Assembly: GCA_958299035.1 (NCBI GenBank)
Contig: CATQJL010000305.1
Coordinates: 35,911,733 to 35,975,732, forward strand
DNA length: 64,000 bases
Origin: Cylicocyclus nassatus
Taxonomy: Eukaryota; Nematoda; Chromadorea; Rhabditida; Strongylidae
Direction of reading: 5' to 3'
Shown here: one piece after another, positions 45,771 through 57,800 of the stretch
Position numbering within the stretch: position 1 is the first letter of the stretch
Layout: each line of letters starts with the position of its first letter
Notes under the pieces: model-generated
Database searches by the model: none
What the model was told of the DNA's origin: nothing
What the model saw: only the letters and a program-made list of their open reading frames with translations
Program-made: the position numbers and the translations under genes

Positions 45771-46024
45771 GGGGTTGCATATGTTGATGAGTATGTATTA
45801 AGTGGAATTGATCAGGTGGATGGTAACCTTTGAAAGTCTGAACCACCAAAGGAATATTTTCGTAAATATCCTGTTGCATTGGAGCCTGACCAAACCGCAC
45901 GCAAAAATTAAAAAAAAAGCTCAACCCTTTCAGAGCCTTTTCATCTCTTAGCTAGTGACTAGTCATTCACATTTTGAGCTAGAGTCTAACAATAATTAGA
46001 TGACGTAAGTGATGCAACTATGTA

Positions 46025-46945
46025 TTGGGTTGTTTCAAAAGTTCTACCCGTTTTCGAACTTTGACTTTGATTCGCCATAACTCTTCTCAGAAATAATCTT
46101 TGCAACTGCTATAAACTGTGTTACAATCTGCATATCTTTGGCTATTCTGCGCACTCTTCAAGATTATTGCAGTAACAGCGGAGAAGATTTTATAGGCGAA
46201 AATCGAGGAACATCTACTTGTAGAAACCTTCAATTTGCAAAGGCATAACTTGATTTGGAATATAGCTGAGTTGCACAAGCACTGCTCACAGTGTAGCCCG
46301 TAGTCGACTGAGCAGTACCGCTAACTTTGGACTTCATCAAACTCTTTCATAAAAATTTTGTGCTATAAAATCCGAAAGGACCCACTTATTTTGCTCTTTC
46401 TGAGGTGGCAAAAAATGCAATTTTTTGACATTTTTGATTTTGTTCGCCGTTGACAAACCAGGAAACCTTTTCGTTCTTCTAGTAGCAGTTGTTCTAGCTC
46501 TAATCTTACTATATAGAGTAAAAGCTCCGCGATTGCAATATGTTTATGATTTTCAGGCGACTTGAAGGGACCATAAAGACAGGTTATGTTTGAGCTAAAA
46601 ATTTGTAGGTTCAAAATTTTTCTGAATTCATATCTCGATGAGCGTTTCGTAGCACAGATCTCAAGCAAGTATTATGTATGTTTTAAAAGAACTTTTTTCT
46701 TTTAGCTGTAGATTTTACGACGATAGAGCGAAAACGAAAATTTTCACATTTGTTTCGCTGTCTTTTCAAAGTACGCAACCACACAGCGAACAAAGATCTA
46801 TGAAAATGAAAATATGCCTGAAAAACTAGAAGAAAAGAGCCACTGAATGATCTAAGTATTGTTTATGAAAAAATGGTTTCTTCCTCCAAAATGGGCAGTT
46901 TAAAAAAAGGTATCGAAAACGGGTAGAACTTTTGAAACAACCCAA
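46025..46945. mobile_element. Mariner-like miniature element
   Basis: Ends TTGGGTTGTTTCAAAAGTTC and GAACTTTTGAAACAACCCAA extend into CTACCCGTTTTCGA and its inverse. TA flanks both sides (46023-46024, 46946-46947). The 921 bp have no intact transposase. Confidence 0.85.
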
Positions 46946-46954
46946 TATAAGTGA

Positions 46955-47169
46955 CTAGCTGGCTTACCCGGCTCCGCCGTATGTTCCGAATAGAAAATTC
47001 CATTTCTGAACCGATCCGGACCAAACTTGGCACACATACACTTCGGGCCCCGGCGGGTGTCATAGGCTACTTTTCGTCATGTCGATTTTATCGATTTTTT
47101 GCAAAGTTTGAGCTACGGGGCTGGGAGTTGGCACAGGGGGGTAATCGAGCATGCTGATCACCCCCGTGG
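46955..47169 (-). mobile_element. Helitron-like element fragment (3' half)
   Basis: It begins with the inverse of the CCAGCTAG|T terminus (ACTAGCTGGCTTACCCGG). It matches the right half of 33888-34356 up to the central CACCCCCGTGGG, where it stops. It cuts into the transposase remnant to its right. Confidence 0.7.
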
Positions 47170-48100
47170 GAATCTCTTTCAAGATCTCGTGCATCTCTTT
47201 CAAGAAGCCACTTTGGTCTGCATTACAGACAAAGCGAGGGGCCAAGCTTCCATCTCTGCATTACACTCTAATTTAATGATAGATTACCAAAAAATTTTCT
47301 ACTTCACTTCTTTTCACCTCCGACACAAATGCTTGCGCCCTAGCGGCAATTTCGGGGGCTTCCAAAAATCTTCTTTTCGACGAAGAAGTTGTTATTCTTC
47401 AAGAGACAATTCCGCAACTTCTTTTCAATTTGCCTATCCAGGTTTCGCATGCTATGAAGTTCTCAATGAAGAATTCTTCCCTGTTCAGTTTGAGGGCTAG
47501 CTGACGTATGTCAGAGTCGTGTAAAATTATGCCCTTTTCAAACTTTGAGAAGACCACTTCACGTAACTTCTCTGCTAGAGCACGTAGCTGCAGCACTCTG
47601 TCGGTGCGAACTCTACCTGACGATGTATACAGCTTTTGATTTTGTCATTAAATTTTTTTCAACAACCGCAGCTCACCTTCCTGCTCATACTGCCTCAGTT
47701 TTATCAAGTGATACGGGCTGGAAATGAATTGGAACATCTTCTTCATACATGACAACGACCGGTGTCCTTGGTCCGAGGATCGGTAAATTTGTAAAGCTTT
47801 TTGCACCTATATGATACTTACTTTGATCAAAAAATATGTTAATCTAATGCAAGCCACACACCATGTCCTCTTGCACCTCGACATTTCCAAATCTGATGAA
47901 ACCTTTTCTTTCCTTTTCTCCGTGCTGAGTGGCGGCCACGATACTTGTGTTGAACGCGCGATCTCATGGAATTCGAACGCTCATATCTTGCCACACAGGA
48001 CCGCTTGGCAGATACGGATCGCTGCTCTGTAAGTTGCGTGCCAGGACCTGCAAACGTATATGGGTTTCGTTGGAAAAGGCCACTTCGAGTCCGCACGGTT
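47165..48100 (-). pseudogene. Pogo/Tigger-type (DDE_1, CENPB-type HTH) transposase remnant
   Basis: On the minus strand 47596-47399 encodes a CENP-B-type helix-turn-helix segment (HDSDIRQLALKLNREEF, TWIGKLKRSCGIVS). A TGA then interrupts it, followed by alignable sequence to about 47280. At 47245-47165 a shifted frame gives FVCNADQSGFLKEMHEIL, with the NADQSG motif that holds the first catalytic Asp of DDE_1 transposases. The rest is lost where a Helitron fragment begins. The region up to about 48100 may hold more of the N-terminus but is too damaged to be sure. Confidence 0.65.
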
Positions 48101-48529
48101 CCCTTGTAAGTTCTGAGAAGTAATAGAAGTTGTTAAGTGGGAATGGAAGGAAAGTAGGATGCTATTATTAGGCGATGTTTATTGCAACTAATAAAGTTAC
48201 CTAGGATGTGTAATGCATATATATTTGGACTGCAAGCGCGGTTCAAAACCTGGTGCATCGGCCGGGAACGAGAAGAAAGCCAGAAGACCTCCAACCGACC
48301 ATTGGCATAAGAGTGAAACTTATAAGAATCAAAGCGAGATTGGAAAACATGGAAGAAAATTAAGAAAGCATGGAGGAAAGTTAACATTGCGGCGATTGCG
48401 GTGAGTTATAGATTACAAATCTAATTAACTAGGTAAGCGGGGTTTTGATGAAATAAATTGAAAATGAGAGGGACAATTTCTATTCGCACTTCTATTGGTG
48501 GTATTTAAGGATTGAACGAGACCGATTGC

Positions 48530-48560
48530 CATTTATTTATTTATTTATTTATTTATTTAA
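48530..48560. repeat. ATTT microsatellite
   Basis: A run of (ATTT)n. A second run with a TATATA lead lies at about 48818-48849. Confidence 0.9.
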
Positions 48561-48941
48561 TACGCACAAGGCGCGCCCATACAACAGAAGAACGAAGCAT
48601 CACACCAAACAACCAACAACAAAAAAATAAAACAAAAAGGCAAACTCCCCACTGAATCAGTTCAAGTCCAGTCCGCAAAATCTTTCTTGGAATGGAAAGG
48701 GAGTGAGCTTGTTTAGACATATATGATGTCATCACAGGTTTAGAAGTTCAATGGAGTCTGTCTCATGCCCCCTGCTCTTAGCAACAACAATTTTTTGTGT
48801 TGCCATTTCCTCGTTATATATATATTTATTTATTTATTTATTTATTTATGGGAAATTCAGAAGATCAAAAAGGTAGATAGCCATATAAACTCTGATTAAT
48901 GACGTTTAATCAATTCAGCATGCATCACAGTTTCACACGAA

Positions 48942-48964
48942 NNNNNNNNNNNNNNNNNNNNNNN
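48942..48964. other. Assembly gap (23 N)
   Basis: A run of Ns directly before copy B of the duplicated segment. Confidence 1.
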
Positions 48965-51900
48965 GAGGTAGTTTACATATGTGATACAGTTGTGGTCGAA
49001 AACTTCGACTTCGGAGTATTACCCAACCGTAAACTTTTAGAATGGCCAACCAACGTCCTCACTGCGATGAAAAGTGTGGGTTAGACTTAAGTCCATAATC
49101 AAGTTTTTTGGCCCGAGTAAATTGTTTGAGCTACTGTTTAGGTCATTACAATCAATTTGTACAAAAAGCCCAGATAACAATGGCGTTCCGGAGTGGATTT
49201 TGAGGGTGGGGGGGGGGGGGGGAGGGGGGAGATGGGGGAGGGGGGGGGGAGGAGGGGCAAATGACAAAATCTCTCTTTCGAGTGGAGGGACTGAAGTTAG
49301 AACTCGAGAAATTGTATCGTTCACTCAAGAGTAAAAGGGTCAGAGTTTAAGAGAAAAAGCAAGTTATTAGCACTCTCAAAACTCGGGCCACTCTCAAAAA
49401 TTTCGCTTTTTTCTTGGGAAGGGTACTTTATGAGAAGTTTACGAACAATGAGTAGTAAACTTTCCTCTTATTTTGGGGTTCATTTCAATTTTTAAGAGCG
49501 CTCATACATGCACTAATCCTCCAATACTTTCTCATGGACCTTTCATCACTCTTTAGGGCCAGGCATACTTCACGCGATTCCATCGCGACGCGATTTGGTA
49601 ATTGCCAGAAGTATTCAGATCCAAAACTAGCAAACTGCAAACTGCAAAGCAAAGTGTCCATAACTTACGTAGATTGATGAAATGCCCTAACTTCTGCACA
49701 TATAAAATGTGCCTTTAGTGAGTTATGGACTGGAATATTGCCAAATCGCGTCGTGACTAAAATCGCGTGTAGTATGCCTAGCCATTTTTATGGAACCTTC
49801 CAGAACCGTTCATATTCGAACGGACCCTGTTCGAAAAGGTTTAGGCAGCCTGGCTATTACGCAAGCTTCCGGAACTGATCGAATTTTGCCCAAACCAAGC
49901 AATTCACTCGCGATTACCAACAAATGGATGCGTAAACTAATTGGCTTGTTTGTTAGCCGCTACTTTGCTGTGTGTTTTTCATTCAGTTCCAGACGCGCTC
50001 CGTCGTAGACACTTACTATCCCTGATTGATTTCAGTAGAAGCAATGAAGGTGCACTTGATGCCTTTTCTGAGTTCTCCTTTACCTTACCGGACACCATGA
50101 GCATACAATTGGATAGTATTAATAGCTTTGCCATTGAGCCATGGTCATTTTGGCTCGGCACAGGTGGTTTGTAGGTAAGATGGATATTGTTTTTGGGACA
50201 AAAAGGAAGAGGGTGTCGTTTTTGAGACCGAAAAGACAAAAATTGTGAAGTTTTTTATTGTAGCGTTTCCCTTTTTTTGAGGGTTTTCTACGATCCTGGT
50301 TTAGAGCCAAAGGAGACTTTGTAAAAAATTGCGAAAGTCAAGGGGGACTCCTTCTTTTGCATTTTCCAAAAGCCATCTCGTGCCAAATCCTGGTCATTTC
50401 TTTTTACAAAAAGCATAATCAATTTTGCAAATCACTGAGTTGGCAAAAATTATTAGTCATTACGGTGTGGAAGCGTCACACCAAATATTTTTTCGTATCA
50501 TCAGGAAGGGCAAGATTAAAAAAATCTAAACTTTCAATCTTTTTCGCGAAATCTGTTTCCCATTAAGATATGACGTTTGAAGTGATAAACTGGATTATGG
50601 GTTAAATAGCGAATAGTTTGTGTAAAAGGGGTAGTGTTTCGCAGTTATAGGCTTACAGGCTCGTCAAAAACTCCGAAACATTCCTAACGATTCGATCAAA
50701 AAAATTTACATTCGCCCAAGAATTTGGGACCACCACTGTTCATGACTTCTTTCAGGTGCTCCCTACTGCTCTGAAATATTTAATAAACTAGACGAAAAAA
50801 TCGGAAAGATTGAGAAAACCAAATTAGTAATCTTTAGTATTTCTTTGTCAACGGAAAATTCTAACCAGTGATTATGAGATAAAATAAGCTTATAACTGCT
50901 CCTAAAAAAGGGAAAAATATTTAGAACAGGTTAAAGCAGAAAAAATCTCAGATCCCAAATCTCAGCAGAATTCCTGGTCAGAAAAAGTAAAATAGGTACC
51001 TCTCCGCTATCCAAACCTTTTTTTTTCATGGGTTCAAAGAAATCTTTAGTCAAAAAAATTTTTTTTATAGATTCTAAGAAGACCATCTACCTGCCACGTA
51101 TCGGGAGAAAGGCATCTTATTTACTTCTGTCATTTCCGGGGTACGAGCATTCGAGATGACTCTAAAACCATCCAGTCTTTCCACTTGAAGTGATTAACAG
51201 TCCAAAACATTTATCAAAACATCTTGATTGCTTCCATTAATGATTCAAACCAGTGGCGGTTTCAGGATGTCCGTTCGGGAGGGGCACAAAAAATGTTCTT
51301 CTAAATAAGGGTGCGCAGCGTTAGTTACGCACTCCGAAAAATTTTTTAGGAGCTCCAGAAAAATTTTATGAAGTTTTATAATTTTTGAAGTCACTTGTGT
51401 ATTTTATAACCCATGTAAGTAATTCGAATATGTACATACGTGACTTGCCAATTTTTTTCTGGCATGTACCAGGGGGCTGACACTTTATCCCTTTGAAGAT
51501 GGGAATGAATATGATACAAACGAAAAATTTTTCTTGATGAATCCCGAGTAACGGAAAAGTTTCACAAAATATTCTCCCGCCAATCCAACAATTCCCAGCT
51601 TTTTGGTGCTCTTAAAGCGCAAAGTGCTTAGATGAGCCATTATCTATGCCTCATAAATCGCGCACACTCTTGGCACTACTCCGAAAAACTTCATTATTGA
51701 GCGCTTCAGCGGGAGCGAAGCTAGTTTTTCACCTGAATCAGTGATTACCTTCAATCATTCGTTACTCATCACCTCTTAAGTCATGCATTCATTACGTGAC
51801 AATGCTTTTGCTGGCAAGAGAATTTCTCAATCAGTCAAGGCAAATCGAGCACTGCCTTCTAAATATAGGTCTAAAAGAATCTTTCTGATTACAACGTAGA

Positions 51901-52174
51901 AGTAGAATTATTTCACTGAGATGTGTCCATGTTGCGGGTTCCGCGGAACTTGCGGGATCCGTGGGGACAATACTATGCTCCCACTGTCCCTACCGTTTTT
52001 CCGTGGATTGCGGTCATATTGTATCGCAAGAGATTTGTCCTATCGAGTTGACTACAAATCTGCTCTTTTTCTTGCAGGGTTCCTGTCAAATCCCACAAGA
52101 TAACAAAGATTCCGTGAACTTAAATATTCAAGGCCCGGAAATTCATTGAAAATGGACACATTACATGACCTAAC

Positions 52175-52389
52175 CAGGGCGCGGCACAGATCGACTGGAA
52201 GTAGGCTGTACTTCGTTTTTGGGCGAAAAAGCAAAGGGGATATCGTTTTCATAAGTCCAAAAAACATAAAACTAAGTTTTTCATAGTCGACGTTTCTGAT
52301 TTTGAGTCAGAGGGATTTCGTAAAATTTTGCGAAATTCGGGGAGACCTCGTTTTCAAAAAGCTTAAAAACGGACCTGTGCCGGGCCCTG
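52175..52389. mobile_element. hAT-like miniature element
   Basis: Ends CAGGGCGCGGCACAG and CTGTGCCGGGCCCTG are flanked by GACCTAAC and ATCCTAAC, an 8-bp duplication with two mismatches. In copy A the left end of this element and some flank are deleted (junction near 14160), leaving only its right part. Confidence 0.7.
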
Positions 52390-53434
52390 ATCCTAACTGC
52401 TATGTATTCTTCTCAACCCGCTTCTACCCCTAAATCTGACCTAGTTGGCAGGTTCTATAGGCCAGCACTTCAAATTTTATGCGAATTCAATTTTCGTCCG
52501 CCAACTTAGGAGTTAGGAACTTAGGAACTCTTCTGTCTGGGCAATTCTTTGTACCTGCGATATCTACTCACTGAAAGCTCTATTCTGCATAGATTCTAAT
52601 TTACTGGAAAATCAGTAGTTTTTCTTTTTCAACAAAGTGAATTCTTGATATACTTCAAAAATCACAAAGATTGCTAATTTTTCCTGACGCAAAATTACGG
52701 ATATCTCCAATAATTTGACTCCCTTCTCATTTTGCTTCACCCTAGAAGAACAACACCCACCGCTATCGTCCTTCTCTTCTCGCTCTCTGATTTGAAGCTG
52801 TTTTTGAAAAGTGCAATTGTCGACGTTAAGCAAGAGGTCTGATTAACAGAGCATCTATGAAAGCCTGGCTCCTTCAGCTTGCTCTGTCCCGTTTAAAGAA
52901 GTTCTAGTCTGTGCAACATCCTTGGGCTCATACTTCCTTCATCTTTTGGTTCATCTGTGATCTTCAAGGTAATTGACCTCGTGAAAGATTAGGGTTTAGG
53001 CTACATCTTACATTTTGAATGTGGCCATATACTAATAGGTTGGCTAGTAAATAATTTCGGTTGCTTTTGCGGCTTCTACAAACGCTGCGGAGAATTTTTT
53101 GCCCAGTATTCGGTATTTCAGTGAGCAATGGAATTTAAAATCTGCTTGAGTAGGATTTGATTTCTAATAAAAGAAATCCGTAAAGAAATGAAAAACCCTA
53201 GTTTTCCCATTGTGCGCAAATATTCAAAAATTAGTTTTTGTGGGCAAAGAAGTTTGAAGTGGCAGATCACAGTTTCTATAGTTATTCGTCAAGTAGGGAA
53301 AACTTGCCCGTATCCATGTAAATACCAAACTGCTGTTCTGTACATCTTTACAGCAAGAAAGCGGAGCCTAGAAGGTGACAGAATCAGCCTTTGGAATTTT
53401 AACCATATTGGGACTTAACTGTTCCTTACTGGTA

Positions 53435-53587
53435 CAATACCGCTCACATTTTTTGAAAAAAAGACGCGAATGTATGGACATGTATGGACATGAACGGACA
53501 TGTTCATACATGTATGGACATGTCCGTACATGTCCGTAACATGTCCATACATTCGCGTCTTTTTTTCAAAAAATGTGAGCGGTATTG
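53435..53587. mobile_element. Palindromic TA-flanked miniature element, copy B
   Basis: It has the same ends as 15943-16124 with TA at 53433-53434 and 53588-53589. The central ACATGTCC-type repeats are fewer, which shortens it to 153 bp. Confidence 0.85.
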
Positions 53588-54239
53588 TAATTGAAAGTCA
53601 TGAGTAGTTGATATGTGGTGGAAGAAGCTTCAAGCTAATCCCCACAAAAAATCGTGGATAAGAATTTTATGCCAAAACGAAATTATTTTTTAGCCAACCC
53701 AATATTTTGGTCAAAGCACACTTTGAAAGCTAATAGAATTTAGACTTTCTCTTCCGAAATTCGTCTTTATCTCAAACTGTAAAAAATTACATATTTTTTG
53801 CAAAACATTCTCGCGAGACATATCATTTGGAGCAAAGCGTGAGATATACTTTACAATCAACAATAATCTATAGTTTGTGAAGGAAAGTAAGCAATTCACG
53901 CCTTTGACTGTGGATATGTTATGGCTCATAGTCTGTTTTTGCTTTCTGAACGCCGAACGTCGCAGAACTGCGACCGACGAGCAGCTCAGGTATCCGATCA
54001 GCCTTTCATCTATCTTGTAGCTGCTCTACTTTTCGACCGAGCCTTCGAAAGGCCATAGCTCTTCAAGAAAACCGCAGATGCGTTCAATTTTTTTGAATCA
54101 AAAAATCTACATATTTTTTGCTGCATTCGAGACATCTTTTCCTTGAGCTAGCTTCAGCAAAAATACTTCATAAAAATTGTTTATTCAAAAAACTCTTTTT
54201 TTCTGGACTACATTAATGAGTTTAGTATTTTACCGAAAA

Positions 54240-54340
54240 CCTAGACCTCAAAAGAAATGATTGTGTAGATTATGTAGACTAGCGACCCTACGGGTCGCTA
54301 GTCTACATAATCTACACAATCATTTCTTTTGAGGTCTAGG
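54240..54340. repeat. Perfect 49-bp-arm palindrome
   Basis: CCTAGACCTCAAAAG... to ...CTTTTGAGGTCTAGG, with a 3-base TAC loop at GACCC-TAC-GGGTC. It is part of the ~280 bp found only in copy B. Confidence 0.95.
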
Positions 54341-54895
54341 TACAATATAAGGGCTTAATTGCGATTATAAATGTTTCTAAATAAGTTTCCTATTCCTTTC
54401 CTGAGAACATTTTTGCGAAGCATTCTACAAAAGGAGAACTGTTCGAAGAAGCAATAACTCCACAAATCATTCAGCATTTCTCGAAATTCCTACTGCAACC
54501 ATGCATGGGGTATTATTTTTCTCTCCTTTACCACGCTCTTTCTGCAAATTTCCCCTCCTCACAGATACGTTCAGATAACCCCCCCCCCCATCTTTTCTAC
54601 CCTCTCAAAGAAAATTTGCTCTTCCAGTTCTTCTCAACAATTTCCATAGAAGATCGTCAAGGAAGTAGAAGAACACCTATCGTTTTAGAAGTAGAAATAC
54701 ACCCACACCACACCACGACAATTGTGTACTACAAAACTTTTCTCTCAGAATCAACTCCGACACCAACGAAATCATTCGTCTAAGAACTTTGTCAGAAAAT
54801 ATTTCAATATTTTCACCAAAGGAATATGAAGCTTTACTACACATATAGATCCCTCCCCAAAAAGCACACTACTGAGCCACCTAAAAACCGTCAGT

Positions 54896-57800
54896 CATAA
54901 GAACTGCATAAACGTACAAAAATTTGTTCCCCTGCCCGATCAAGTTGCCCTACGTGCCGCTTGAAGACCGTTCAAAAATTATAAGAACTGCCCCAAACGT
55001 ACGATCTGTTCCCCTGCCCGATCAAGTTGCCCTACGTGCCGCTTGAAGACCGTTTAAAATTATAAGAACTGCCCCAAACGTACAAAAATCTGTCCCCCTG
55101 CCCGATCAAGTTGCCCTACGTGCCGCTTGAAAACCGTTCAAAAATTATAAGAACTGCCCCAAACGTACAATCTGTTCCCCTGCCCGATCAAGTTGCCCTA
55201 CGTGCCGCTTGAAGACCGTTCAAAAATTATAAGAACTGCCCCAAACGTACGATTTGTTCCCCTGCCCGATCAAGTTGCCCTACGTGCCGCTTGAAGACCG
55301 TTTAAAATTATAAGAACTGCCCCAAACGTACAAAAATCTGTCCCCTGCCCGATCAAGTTGCCCTACGTGCCGCTTGAAAACCGTTCAAAAATTATAAGAA
55401 CTGCCCCAAACGTGCAATCTGTTCCCCTGCCCGATCAAGTTGCCCCACGTGCCGCTTGAAGACCGTTCAAAAATTATAAGAACTGCCCCAAACGTACAAT
55501 CTGTTCCCCTGCCCGATCAAGTTGCCCTACGTGCTGCTTGAAGACCGTTTAAAATTATAAGAACTGCCCCAAACGTACAAAAATTTGTCCCCTGCCCGAT
55601 CAAGTTGCCTTACGTGCCGCTTGAAGACCGTTCAAAAATTATAAGAACTGCCCCAAACGTACAAAAATCTGTCCCCCAGCCCGATCAAGTTGCCCCACGT
55701 GCCGCTTGAAGACCGTTCAAAATTATGAGAACTGCCCCATACGTACAAAAATCTATTCCCCTGCCCGATCAAGTTGCCCTACGTGCCTCTTGAAGACCGT
55801 TCAAAAATTATAAGAACTGCCCCAAACGTACAATCTGTTCCCCTGCCCGATCAAGTTACCCTAGGTGCCGCTTGAAGACCGTTCAAAAATTATAAGAACT
55901 GCCCCAAACGTACAATCTGTTCCCCTGCCCGATCAAGTTGCCCTACGTGCCGCTTGAAGACCGTTCAAAAATTATAAGAACTGCCCCAAACATACGATTT
56001 GTTCCCCTGCCCGATCAAGTTGCCCTACGTGCCGCTTGAAGACCGTTTAAAATTATAAGAACTGCCCCAAACGTACAAAAATCTGTCCCCTGCCCGATCA
56101 AGTTGACCTACGTGCCGCTTGAAAACCGTTCAAAAATTATAAGAACTGCCCCAAACGTACAATCTGTTCCCCTGCCCGATCAAGTTGCCCCACGTGCCGC
56201 TTGAAGACCGTTCAAAAATTATAAGAACTGCCCCAAACGTACAATCTGTTCCCCTGCCCGATCAAGTTGCCCTACGTGCTGCTTGAAGACCGTTTAAAAT
56301 TATAAGAACTGCCCCAAACGTACAAAAACTTGTCCCCCTGCCCGATCAAGTTGCCTTACGTGCCGCTTGAAGACCGTTCAAATATTATAAGAACTGCCCC
56401 AAACGTACAAAAATCTGTCCCCTGCCCGATCAAGTTGCCCTACGTGCCGCTTGAAAACCGTTCAAAAATTATAAGAACTGCCCCAAACGTACAATCTGTT
56501 CCCCTGCCCGATCAAGTTGCCCTACGTGCCGCTTGAAGACCGTCTAAAAATTATAAGAACTGCCCCAAACGTACGATCTGTTCCCCTGCCCGATCAAGTT
56601 GCCCTACGTGCCGCTTCAAGACCGTTTAAAATTATAAGAACTGCCCCAAACGTACAAAAATCTGTCCCCCTGCCCGATCAAGTTGCCCCACGTGCCGCTT
56701 GAAGACCGTTCAAAAATTATAAGAACTGCCCCAAACGTACAAAAATCTGTCCCCCTGCCCGACCAAGTTGCCCTACGTGCCTCTTGAAGACCGTTCAAAA
56801 ATTATAAGAACTGCCCCAAACGTACAATCTGTTCCCCTGCCCGATCAAGTTGCCCTACGTGCCTCTTGAAGACCGTTCAAAAATTATAAGAACTGCCCCA
56901 AACGTACAATCTGTTCCCCTGCCCGATCAAGTTGCCCTACGTGCCGCTTGAAGACCGTTCAAAAATTATAAGAACTGCCCCAAACGTACAATCTGTTCCC
57001 CTGCCCGATCAAGTTGCCCTACGTGCCGCTTGAAGACCGTTCAAAAATTATAAGAACTGCCCCAAACGTACGATCTGTTCCCCTGCCCGATCAAGTTGCC
57101 CTACGTGCCGCTTGAAGACCGTTTAAAATTATAAGAACTGCCCCAAACGTACAAAAATCTGTCCCCCTGCCCGATCAAGTTGCCCTACGTGCCGCTTGAA
57201 AACCGTTCAAAAATTATAAGAACTGCCCCAAACGTACAATCTGTTCCCCTGCCCGATCAAGTTGCCCTACGTGCCGCTTGAAGACCGTTCAAAAATTATA
57301 AGAACTGCCCCAAACGTACGATTTGTTCCCCTGCCCGATCAAGTTGCCCTACGTGCCGCTTGAAGACCGTTTAAAATTATAAGAACTGCCCCAAACGTAC
57401 AAAAATCTGTCCCCTGCCCGATCAAGTTGCCCTACGTGCCGCTTGAAAACCGTTCAAAAATTATAAGAACTGCCCCAAACGTACAATCTGTTCCCCTGCC
57501 CGATCAAGTTGCCCCACGTGCCGCTTGAAGACCGTTCAAAAATTATAAGAACTGCCCCAAACGTACAATCTGTTCCCCTGCCCGATCAAGTTGCCCTACG
57601 TGCTGCTTGAAGACCGTTTAAAATTATAAGAACTGCCCCAAACGTACAAAAATTTGTCCCCCTGCCCGATCAAGTTGCCTTACGTGCCGCTTGAAGACCG
57701 TTCAAAAATTATAAGAACTGCCCCAAACGTACAAAAATCTGTCCCCCAGCCCGATCAAGTTGCCCCACGTGCCGCTTGAAGACCGTTCAAAATTATGAGA

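Noticed and set aside
49207..49260. G-rich run as a functional quadruplex
   Set aside because: It is a low-complexity tract that varies in length between segment copies and lies near an assembly gap; nothing else supports a role.
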